A stretch of DNA of 7,854 nt from Campylobacteraceae bacterium (GTDB lineage Bacteria > Campylobacterota > Campylobacteria > Campylobacterales > Sulfurospirillaceae), in NCBI GenBank assembly GCA_027011025.1, contig JALVAU010000256.1, positions 1 through 7,854 on the forward strand, read 5' to 3'. The notes under the pieces were generated by a model, which worked only from the letters and a program-made list of their open reading frames with translations, was not told where the DNA came from and made no database searches. Below, one piece after another: positions 1 through 5,084 of this stretch. Made by a program: the position numbers and the translations under genes. How positions within the stretch are numbered: the stretch's first letter is position 1; the number at the start of each line of letters is the position of its first letter.

Positions 1-144
1 AGAATTCCTTTAATCATAGAAAGTTTTAATCAAATTGTACAAAAATATCCAAAATTAAAATCAAATTTTAAAAATAGTGAGATACATGAGATAAAAGATA
101 TAGGCGAGTGGGGCATAGGAGTATATACAATCGAAAGAGTTTAG
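1..144 (+). CDS. 3' end of an unrecognised protein gene (partial)
   Basis: The first reading frame is open from the window edge to a TAG stop at 142-144, giving the last 47 residues of a protein whose start lies outside the window. The tail is Lys/Ile-rich and ends in a short Gly/Trp-containing segment (GEWGIGVYTIERV). I do not recognise a family, and no motif here supports a function. Base composition and Lys/Ile/Asn-rich codon use match the downstream genes, and the strand is the same. The 62-bp gap to livK and the hairpin that starts at its stop codon make it more likely to be the end of a separate transcript than a liv operon member, but co-transcription cannot be excluded. An open frame of 47 codons in AT-rich DNA is modest evidence by itself. 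Confidence 0.6.
   Translation, partial: RIPLIIESFNQIVQKYPKLKSNFKNSEIHEIKDIGEWGIGVYTIERV
125..130 (+). promoter_or_regulatory. candidate -10 box for the liv operon
   Basis: TACAAT, inside TATACAAT, lies at the end of the upstream gene and fits the relaxed sigma-70 -10 element of Campylobacterota, which often lack a clear -35. It would place a start site near 137 and a leader of about 70 nt ahead of livK. This is a motif match only; AT-rich DNA yields many such matches. Confidence 0.22.
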
Positions 145-171
145 AGAGAGATAGGACTATTTTTCTCTAAA
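140..171 (+). terminator. hairpin overlapping the upstream stop codon; possible terminator or leader structure
   Basis: TTTAGAGAGAGATA (140-153) can pair with TATTTTTCTCTAAA (158-171). The outer seven pairs are perfect, and the inner ones include G-T wobbles. The stem begins at the stop codon of the partial upstream gene, a usual place for an intrinsic terminator. The following bases (AACTTTTCAAAA) are not a clean T tract, so termination is uncertain. A second small palindrome, ACTTTT-CA-AAAAGT, follows at 173-186. Confidence 0.35.
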
Positions 172-195
172 AACTTTTCAAAAAGTAAAAATTCA

Positions 196-201
196 AAGGA
201 G
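196..201 (+). promoter_or_regulatory. ribosome binding site of livK
   Basis: AAGGAG lies 5 nt before the ATG at 207 and is a near-perfect match to the anti-Shine-Dalgarno. It fixes the livK start and fits high expression of the binding protein. Confidence 0.8.
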
Positions 202-206
202 ACTAG

Positions 207-1334
207 ATGAAAAGAAGATTGTTAAAGCTAGCTACATCAGTTGTAGCTACCAGCGCATTAGTCGCATCCCTAAACGCAGCGGATGTCATAAAAATAGGTG
301 TACAAGCACCAATAACAGGAAAATATGCAAATGAGGGTCAAAGCATAGACAATGGCGTCAAGCTAATAGTTGATCAATACAATGCAAAAGGCGGAGTATT
401 GGGCAAAAAGATAGAAGTTGTTAGTTGCGATGATGAAGGCGTGGCTCAAAAAGCTGCAATTTGTGCTAGAAAATTAGTAAATGCTGGGGTTCTAGCAGTG
501 ATAGGTTCATACACATCAGGTGCTACAGAAGCGGCTCAAACTACATACTATAGAAATGGTGTGCTTCAAACAAGTGATGGCACAAGTGACTCTTTGACTA
601 AGCACAAATATTGGACTTTCTTTAGAAACTCTTTTCCAAATAGTGCCGAAGCAGAATTTACTGCAAAATATTTTGTAAATGTTAAACACTATAAAAAGAT
701 AGCAGTTCTTTCAGACTACTCAAGCTATGCAACAGGTTTGGCAGATGCAACTGCAAAAGCTATCAAAAATCTCAATGGCAATGTTATATATAGAGGCAAA
801 ATCAAATCAGGAACACAAAACTTTACAGCAGTTCTTACAAAGATAAAATCTTTAAATCCTGATGTTATCTACTTTAGCGGATACTACAATGACGGTGGAC
901 TTTTAAGGGCTCAACAAGTCCAACTTGGCATTAAAGCAGACTTCGTTGGCGGTGACTCAAATGACAATCCAGATTTTATGAAGTTAGCAGGTAGCAGTGC
1001 AAAAGGAACTTACCTCATCAATGTTCCAACTCCAGATATCCTTCCATATGATATAGCTAAAAAATTCCTAAAAGATTACAAAGCAAAATATGGAATGATG
1101 CCAGCATCCATCTGGACTCTACTAAACATAGATGGACTAAGAGCTGTATTGTACGGAGTTGAGCAAACAAAAAGTACAGATACTAAAAAAATCTCAAACT
1201 TTTTACATAAGCTAAAAGGCTTTCCTGGAATCACAGGTCCGGTTAACTTTAGAAGTGACGGAGAGAGAATCGGTGGTGGATATATGGCTTATGAAGTTCA
1301 AGGCGATAATAGCTACAAGATAGTATATAAATAA
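207..1334 (+). CDS. livK: Liv/HAAT ABC transporter periplasmic amino acid-binding protein
   Basis: The 375-residue protein is close in length to E. coli LivJ and LivK. Residues 1-24 form a Sec signal peptide: basic MKRRLLK, then a small/hydrophobic core, with likely cleavage at SLNA|AD. The mature part starts with IKIGVQAPITGKYANEG, the hallmark first strand of the type I periplasmic-binding fold (Peripla_BP_6), followed by a GG-LGKKIEVV segment and IGSYTSGATEAA (99-110), which corresponds to the loop of LivJ that contacts the ligand alpha-carboxyl/amino groups. The two cysteines, C74 and C86, are not spaced like the LivJ disulfide (C53-C78). The protein should capture a hydrophobic or branched-chain amino acid in the periplasm and deliver it to LivHM. 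It is first in the operon, with AAGGAG ideally placed before the ATG and 11 nt separating it from livH. The family is certain; the exact ligand is not, because the pocket loops differ from LivJ. Confidence 0.93.
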   Translation: MKRRLLKLATSVVATSALVASLNAADVIKIGVQAPITGKYANEGQSIDNGVKLIVDQYNAKGGVLGKKIEVVSCDDEGVAQKAAICARKLVNAGVLAVIGSYTSGATEAAQTTYYRNGVLQTSDGTSDSLTKHKYWTFFRNSFPNSAEAEFTAKYFVNVKHYKKIAVLSDYSSYATGLADATAKAIKNLNGNVIYRGKIKSGTQNFTAVLTKIKSLNPDVIYFSGYYNDGGLLRAQQVQLGIKADFVGGDSNDNPDFMKLAGSSAKGTYLINVPTPDILPYDIAKKFLKDYKAKYGMMPASIWTLLNIDGLRAVLYGVEQTKSTDTKKISNFLHKLKGFPGITGPVNFRSDGERIGGGYMAYEVQGDNSYKIVYK

Positions 1335-1345
1335 AAAGGGATACC

Positions 1346-2248
1346 ATGGATATATTTCTACAGCAACTCATAAATGGTTTGACAGTAGGAAGTTTATATG
1401 CATTGGTCGCACTGGGCTACACGATGGTTTACGGGGTTATGAAGCTTATCAACTTCGCCCACGGGGACCTCGTGGCCCTCTCTGCCTTTGCTGGACTTAC
1501 GATTTATGTGGAGATTTTTGGTGAAGGCACAAACTCACTATTTATAGTTTTAAGTGTTTTTGTAATCACTGCATTGATCATAGCCTTTGTTGGTGTTCTT
1601 CTTGAGCGCCTTGCTTACAGGCCTTTAAGAACGGCACCAAGACTTAGTGCAGTAGTTTCTGCATTGGGAGCCAGCCTTGTTATACAGAACTCCATCATGC
1701 TGATTTGGGGACCAAATATGAAAATTTTCCCATCAAATCTATTTCCATCGACAATTTGGAATCTAAACGGGGTTGTTTTTACTTTTACACAAGTTATGAT
1801 TATGGGTATATCTGCCCTACTTATGGTAGGTCTGTATATCTTTATAAACAAAACCAAGATGGGAACAGCCATAAGAGCGACAGCCATCGACCAAGATGCC
1901 GCAAAATTGATGGGCATAAATGTAAATAGAGTTATCATGACTATATTTATCATCGGCTCCGCCTTAGGAGCAGTAGCCGGACTTTTCATAGGTATCAACT
2001 ATAGAGGAATCACATTTGACATGGGTTGGACATATGGCTTAAATGCTTTTGTTGCAGCTATCATGGGAGGTATCGGCAATATTCCCGGAGCCATGCTAGG
2101 AGGCATACTGCTTGGGTTATTTAATGCCATGATAAGTGGATATATCTCTAGTGAATGGGCTGAAACATTTACATTTGTGCTGCTGGTGGTCATACTGATT
2201 TTTAGACCAACAGGGATACTTGGCGAAACTATAGCGGAGAAGGTATAA
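1346..2248 (+). CDS. livH: Liv/HAAT ABC transporter permease, LivH type
   Basis: A 300-residue polytopic inner-membrane protein (E. coli LivH is about 308). It starts with the family pattern LINGLTVGSLYALVALGYTMVYG followed by KLINFAHGD (about residues 33-41), the signature of LivH-type permeases, and has about eight hydrophobic segments. The cytoplasmic coupling loop is GTAIRATAIDQDAAKLMGIN (173-192), the equivalent of the EAA loop that contacts the ATPase. The C-terminus ends in the common FRPTGILGE motif. It should form the membrane channel as a heterodimer with LivM. AAAGGG precedes the ATG, and its TAA stop shares one base with the livM ATG, indicating translational coupling. Oddity: codons 21-52 (1406-1501) are strongly GC-ending, unlike the rest of the operon. 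Confidence 0.94.
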   Translation: MDIFLQQLINGLTVGSLYALVALGYTMVYGVMKLINFAHGDLVALSAFAGLTIYVEIFGEGTNSLFIVLSVFVITALIIAFVGVLLERLAYRPLRTAPRLSAVVSALGASLVIQNSIMLIWGPNMKIFPSNLFPSTIWNLNGVVFTFTQVMIMGISALLMVGLYIFINKTKMGTAIRATAIDQDAAKLMGINVNRVIMTIFIIGSALGAVAGLFIGINYRGITFDMGWTYGLNAFVAAIMGGIGNIPGAMLGGILLGLFNAMISGYISSEWAETFTFVLLVVILIFRPTGILGETIAEKV

Positions 2249-3195
2249 TGAGACAGTCATATAAAATAGCTATTGTTTTTTTAATAGTCATGGGATTTTT
2301 TCCACTCTTTTCAAACTCATCTTGGCTTGCGGTCGGTACAACATTTCTCATATACTCCGTAGTTGCTTTTTCACAAGACATCATACTAGGGAGAGCTGGA
2401 GCTTTCCAAATGGGGCATGCTCTGTTTTTTGGGCTTGGAGCTTATGCTACAGCTATATTAAATGTGCATTTCGGTGTTCCTATCATCTATACTTTTATCC
2501 CTGCAATCCTTATACCACTCATTATGGCGATAGTTCTAGCAGGTCCTATTATACACCTCAAAGGAGATTATCTTTTAGTAGCTACTATTGGATTTAATAT
2601 CATATTTATACAAGTTATTCAAAATGATATATTTGGTCTCACAGGAGGTCCAAACGGTATATTTGGTATAGATGTCGTTAGGATATTTGGCGTAGAGTTC
2701 ATGTCGCAAACTGCGATTTATTATATGTCATTTATGCTGCTTACTTTGACTCTGCTAATCATGAGAAATCTTGATGCTAGCAAATACGGAAGAGCGATGT
2801 TTTATATCAATAAAGACGACATTGCCGCACAAAGCATGGGTATAAATGTAAGATACTACAAACTATATGCCTTTGCACTCGGCTCTGCCATAGCAGGAGC
2901 AGCAGGAAGTATGTTTGCTATCCAATACTCGGCAGTTTCACCAGAAGCATTTAATGTTGTTCAGTCAATAATGTTCTTTACGATAGTTTTAGTCGGTGGC
3001 TCAGCTTCGCTACCGGGAGTCTTAATAGGAACATTTGTTATGTTTGTTTTGCCAGAAATATTTAGAGAATTTGCCACTGCTAGATATCTAGTATTTGGAT
3101 TAGCGATGATTTTAACCATGATTTTAAGACCAAGAGGAATTTGGCCTGTTAAGTTTGGCAACATTCCAAATTATCTAAAAAAGGATACAAAATGA
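2248..3195 (+). CDS. livM: Liv/HAAT ABC transporter permease, LivM type
   Basis: A 315-residue polytopic membrane protein with about eight or nine hydrophobic segments. It contains the LivM signatures GRAGAFQMGHALFFGLGAYA (near residues 49-68; usual form LG.AGQ.SLGHAAFFGIGAYT), LKGDYLLVATIGF, the coupling loop YGRAMFYINKDDIAAQSMGI (180-199), and a C-terminal LRPRGIWP. E. coli LivM (about 425 residues) has an extra N-terminal region; the shorter form seen here is common in other bacteria. It partners LivH in the membrane and docks an ATPase subunit. GGAGAAGG at 2236-2243 lies 4 nt before the ATG. It overlaps livH by 1 nt and livG by 4 nt (ATGA), so expression is tightly coupled. No broken or missing element is seen. 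Confidence 0.93.
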   Translation: MRQSYKIAIVFLIVMGFFPLFSNSSWLAVGTTFLIYSVVAFSQDIILGRAGAFQMGHALFFGLGAYATAILNVHFGVPIIYTFIPAILIPLIMAIVLAGPIIHLKGDYLLVATIGFNIIFIQVIQNDIFGLTGGPNGIFGIDVVRIFGVEFMSQTAIYYMSFMLLTLTLLIMRNLDASKYGRAMFYINKDDIAAQSMGINVRYYKLYAFALGSAIAGAAGSMFAIQYSAVSPEAFNVVQSIMFFTIVLVGGSASLPGVLIGTFVMFVLPEIFREFATARYLVFGLAMILTMILRPRGIWPVKFGNIPNYLKKDTK

Positions 3196-3965
3196 GTGAT
3201 TACCTACTAGAAATCAAAGATGTATCCAAATTTTTTCACGGTCTTGTAGCCATAGATGATTTGAGCATGAAAGTAAAAAAGGGTCAAATTTATGGAATCA
3301 TAGGACCAAATGGAGCTGGAAAAACAACACTTTTTAACTGTATCACAGGATTGTATACCCCTGAAAAAGGAGAAATCATCTGGGAAGGCAAAAAGATAAA
3401 CGGTATCGCTCCATATAAGATAGCAGAGCTTGGGATTTTAAGAACCTTCCAAACTATAAGACTATTTTCCGAAATGAGCGTAGCTGAAAACATCATGTCG
3501 GGCAGACACATAAAATCAAATCAAAAATGGTACAACGGTATCATCCATACACCATCTATGAAAAAAGATGAAAAGAAAAATTGGCTAAAAGTTGGTGAAT
3601 TGATGGACTTTTTTGAACTTAGTAAATACGCTACAACGCCAGCTGGTGACTTATCTTACGGACTTCAAAGAAGAATAGAGATGGCAAGAGCCTTGGCGGC
3701 TGAGCCAAAACTTTTGATTCTTGATGAGCCCGCAGCCGGACTAAATGAAAACGAAACGATAAAACTCGCCCAAACCATAAGAGAAGTGAGAGATCAAGGT
3801 GTCACAATCTTGATGATAGAGCACGATATGGATATGGTCATGAGCCTATGCGAATACATAACAGTCATCAATTTTGGCGCTAAAATAAGCGAAGGTGAGC
3901 CATCATTTGTGCAAGATGACCCTGTTGTAGTTGAAGCATATATCGGAAGTGATGAGGATGAGTAA
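3192..3965 (+). CDS. livG: Liv/HAAT ABC transporter ATP-binding protein, LivG type
   Basis: A 257-residue ABC ATPase (E. coli LivG is 255). Walker A is GPNGAGKT (38-45), with the Q-loop at Q87 in LRTFQTIRLF, a LivG hallmark. There is the longer LivG-specific insert between the Q-loop and the signature (about 105-150), the signature LSYGLQRRIEMARAL (154-168), Walker B LLILDEP with D178 and E179, and the switch histidine H211 in MIEHDMDMV. It ends with a LivG-type tail (ISEGEP..V..D..V.EAYIG). The catalytic set is complete, so it should hydrolyse ATP on the cytoplasmic face together with LivF. The signature motif is degenerate: it has Leu158 where LSYGQQR is usual in LivG. The gene starts inside the livM stop (ATGA) with AAGGA 6 nt upstream, and its TAA shares one base with the livF ATG. 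Confidence 0.95.
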   Translation: MSDYLLEIKDVSKFFHGLVAIDDLSMKVKKGQIYGIIGPNGAGKTTLFNCITGLYTPEKGEIIWEGKKINGIAPYKIAELGILRTFQTIRLFSEMSVAENIMSGRHIKSNQKWYNGIIHTPSMKKDEKKNWLKVGELMDFFELSKYATTPAGDLSYGLQRRIEMARALAAEPKLLILDEPAAGLNENETIKLAQTIREVRDQGVTILMIEHDMDMVMSLCEYITVINFGAKISEGEPSFVQDDPVVVEAYIGSDEDE

Positions 3966-4687
3966 TGAGTGAAAATAAAAATTTATTGGAAATCAAAAAC
4001 CTACATGTAAGCTATGGAGCGATAAAGGCGATAAAAGGTATAGATATACATGTAAAAGAGGGTGAAGTTGTAGCTATACTTGGCGCAAATGGAGCTGGAA
4101 AAACAACCACTCTTAGAACCATAAGTGGGCTTCTTAGATCAAATTCCGGAGAGATTATATTTGATGGCAAAGATATCACCAAAACTCCGGCACACGATAT
4201 AGTGAGTCTTGGCATGAGTCACTCACCAGAGGGAAGAAGAGTTTTTGGAACACTCAGCACCGAAGAAAACCTCCTGATGGGTGCATATATTTTAAAAAAA
4301 TATGATAAAAAAGTACTAGACTGGATATATGAGATTTTACCAAGACTCAAAGAGAGAAGAGGACAATTGGCCGGCACTCTTAGTGGAGGAGAGCAACAGA
4401 TGCTTGCCATCGGTCGTTCCATCATGAGCAATCCAAAGCTTCTCATACTTGATGAACCTAGCCTTGGACTAGCTCCTGTTTTAGTTAAAGTAATTTTCAA
4501 AGCCATAAAAGAGATAAGTAAGTCTGGAGTAACAGTTTTACTAGTTGAGCAAAATGCAAAAGCCGCTTTAAAACTGGCAGACAGAGGATATGTGCTAGAA
4601 CTTGGAAAGATATCATATGAGGGAAATAGTGAAGAGCTACTAAATTCCAAAACTATTCAAGAGGCGTACTTGGGAAAGAAAAAGTAG
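3965..4687 (+). CDS. livF: Liv/HAAT ABC transporter ATP-binding protein, LivF type
   Basis: A 240-residue ABC ATPase (E. coli LivF is 237). Walker A is GANGAGKT (40-47). SHSPEGRRVFGTLSTEENL follows, where E89 takes the Q-loop position as is usual for LivF. The canonical signature is LSGGEQQ (139-145), Walker B is LLILDEP with D163/E164, followed by the LivF-typical SLGLAP. The switch position is Q196 in LLVEQN, again a LivF feature rather than a defect. It pairs with LivG beneath LivHM. It is the last gene of the operon, overlapping livG by 1 nt, with GAGG inside the livG tail as its ribosome binding site. A hairpin that could end transcription follows 26 nt after its stop. Confidence 0.95.
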   Translation: MSENKNLLEIKNLHVSYGAIKAIKGIDIHVKEGEVVAILGANGAGKTTTLRTISGLLRSNSGEIIFDGKDITKTPAHDIVSLGMSHSPEGRRVFGTLSTEENLLMGAYILKKYDKKVLDWIYEILPRLKERRGQLAGTLSGGEQQMLAIGRSIMSNPKLLILDEPSLGLAPVLVKVIFKAIKEISKSGVTVLLVEQNAKAALKLADRGYVLELGKISYEGNSEELLNSKTIQEAYLGKKK

Positions 4688-4713
4688 GTATTACAAAGTA
4701 GAGAATCTTAGAG

Positions 4714-4745
4714 AAGATGTCCTCCCCGCAAAAAGTGGACATCTT
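4714..4745 (+). terminator. probable terminator of the liv operon
   Basis: AAGATGTCC (4714-4722) pairs perfectly with GGACATCTT (4737-4745) around a 14-nt loop, followed by ATTTGTTT. The 9-bp stem, its position 26 nt after the livF stop and the T-rich tail fit a Rho-independent terminator, although the loop is large and the T run is interrupted. If active, it separates liv from putA. Confidence 0.6.
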
Positions 4746-4783
4746 ATTTGTTTACACAAACCATAAGATACTCAAAAATGATT

Positions 4784-4789
4784 TAAAAT
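4784..4789 (+). promoter_or_regulatory. candidate -10 box for putA, upstream of the repeat element
   Basis: TAAAAT in GATTTAAAATAAA lies directly before the left end of the palindromic element. If the element is removed in thought, this box would stand about 25-30 bp from the putA start codon, a normal distance for a short leader. There is no -35 match at proper spacing (TTTACA at 4751 is too far). Motif match only. Confidence 0.25.
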
Positions 4790-4792
4790 AAA
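4789..4792 (+). repeat. possible target-site duplication, left copy (TAAA)
   Basis: TAAA directly precedes GGGCACC at the left end and is repeated at 5059-5062 directly after GGTGCCC at the right end. It is a candidate 4-bp target duplication. Because the local DNA is A/T-rich, a chance match is quite possible, and the outer A/T of each copy can also be counted as part of the inverted repeat. Confidence 0.4.
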
Positions 4793-4823
4793 GGGCACCT
4801 CTAATAACCCTATACACTGATAG
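4792..4823 (+). repeat. left terminal inverted repeat of the element
   Basis: Begins AGGGCACCTCTAA and ends CCCTATACACTGATAG. It pairs with 5028-5059 with only two mismatches, at 4805/5046 (T-T) and 4806/5045 (A-C). At 32 bp and 94 percent paired, chance is excluded. Confidence 0.9.
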
Positions 4824-4919
4824 CTTTATGAGGTTTTTTGCAGACGAGGCAGACTTTTGCAGTACTAGCCTTAGCTAATTCAAAAAAGTCTAACGAAGTA
4901 TGCAAGAAACCTCATAAAG
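4824..4919. repeat. hairpin 1 of the element
   Basis: Outer stem 4824-4842 pairs with 4901-4919 (CTTTATGAGG... against ...CCTCATAAAG): 18 Watson-Crick pairs and one T-G wobble. After an asymmetric internal loop, an inner stem AGACTTTT (4851-4858) pairs with AAAAGTCT (4884-4891) and closes a 25-nt apical loop at 4859-4883. That loop is complementary to the apical loop of hairpin 2. Confidence 0.85.
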
Positions 4920-4928
4920 CCCGAAGGG
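4920..4928. repeat. mini-hairpin CCC-GAA-GGG between the two large hairpins
   Basis: CCCGAAGGG fills exactly the nine bases between hairpin 1 and hairpin 2. Three G-C pairs around a GAA loop can stack as a third arm of the junction. It is short, so it is meaningful only because of how exactly it fits. Confidence 0.5.
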
Positions 4929-5027
4929 AAGCCTATTATAGGGCAATCTTTTACAAGATAAATTTTTGAATTAGCTTTGGCTAGTACTTCAAATTTCTCT
5001 TATAAAATCTCACCCTATACTAGGCTT
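4929..5027. repeat. hairpin 2 of the element
   Basis: The 37-nt arm 4929-4965 pairs with 4991-5027 at 30 of 37 positions. The base, AAGCCTA-TATAGGG against CCCTATA-TAGGCTT, is strong, and several of the other mismatches become G-T wobbles. The apical loop 4966-4990 is 25 nt and contains TTGAATTAGC...GGCTAGTACT, complementary to the loop of hairpin 1. Confidence 0.8.
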
Positions 5028-5059
5028 CTATCAGTGTATAGGGTCTTTAGAGGTGCCCT
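5028..5059 (-). repeat. right terminal inverted repeat of the element
   Basis: Begins CTATCAGTGTATAGGG and ends AGAGGTGCCCT; it is the reverse complement of 4792-4823 apart from two positions. Its outer end is 25 nt from the putA start codon. Confidence 0.9.
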
Positions 5060-5062
5060 AAA
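5059..5062 (+). repeat. possible target-site duplication, right copy (TAAA)
   Basis: TAAA immediately after GGTGCCC matches the TAAA before the left end at 4789-4792. The caveat about A/T-rich sequence given for the left copy applies. TAAAAT here (5059-5064) could also serve as a -10-like box created at the junction. Confidence 0.4.
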
Positions 5063-5071
5063 ATTAAAATT

Positions 5072-5075
5072 GAGG
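5072..5075 (+). promoter_or_regulatory. ribosome binding site of putA
   Basis: GAGG, extended to GAGGAAAG, stands 9 nt before the ATG at 5085. It lies just outside the right end of the palindromic element, so the element did not destroy it, and it supports the chosen start. Confidence 0.7.
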
Positions 5076-5084
5076 AAAGAGAAA

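Larger units (their letters stand above)
4792..5059. mobile_element. MITE-like palindromic element with 32-bp terminal inverted repeats
   Basis: The 268-bp unit has terminal inverted repeats 4792-4823 and 5028-5059 (AGGGCACCTCTAA... against ...TTAGAGGTGCCCT), 30 of 32 positions paired. Between them are three contiguous hairpins: 4824-4919, 4920-4928 and 4929-5027. No protein is encoded, so it would depend on a transposase elsewhere, as miniature inverted-repeat elements do. TAAA flanks both ends. The parent IS family cannot be named from the ends alone. It lies between the liv terminator and putA, ending 25 nt before the putA ATG. Alternatives are a structured leader RNA native to putA, or the two ends of an IS that has lost its transposase gene. 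Confidence 0.75.
4688..5084 (+). other. 397-bp gene-free region between livF and putA
   Basis: No plausible reading frame is present on either strand. The stretch holds, in order, a terminator-like hairpin (4714-4745), an AT-rich segment with a possible putA -10 box (4784-4789), a MITE-like palindromic element (4792-5059) flanked by TAAA, and the putA ribosome binding site (5072-5075). Confidence 0.85.

Noticed and set aside
4219..4650. A 143-codon minus-strand frame opposite livF, and similar ones opposite livH, livM and livG
   Set aside because: They are antisense to intact ABC transporter genes, have Ser/Phe/Pro-rich translations typical of reversed coding sequence, and no ribosome binding site was noticed.
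4751..4789. TTTACA/TAAAAT as a classical -35/-10 pair for putA
   Set aside because: The spacing is 27 bp, too long for sigma-70; only the -10-like box is kept, at low confidence.
4792..5059. CRISPR array or tandem repeat
   Set aside because: The repeated segments are inverted pairs, each present once per orientation; there are no regularly spaced direct repeats.
4792..5059. The palindrome as an ordinary intrinsic terminator of liv
   Set aside because: It is far longer than a terminator, lacks a T tract after either large stem, and a separate 9-bp hairpin at 4714-4745 already fits that role.
4792..5059. Retron-like or tRNA/cloverleaf RNA gene
   Set aside because: There is no reverse transcriptase gene nearby, no tRNA signatures such as TTCGA or CCA, and the 30/32 terminal repeats fit a transposable end better.
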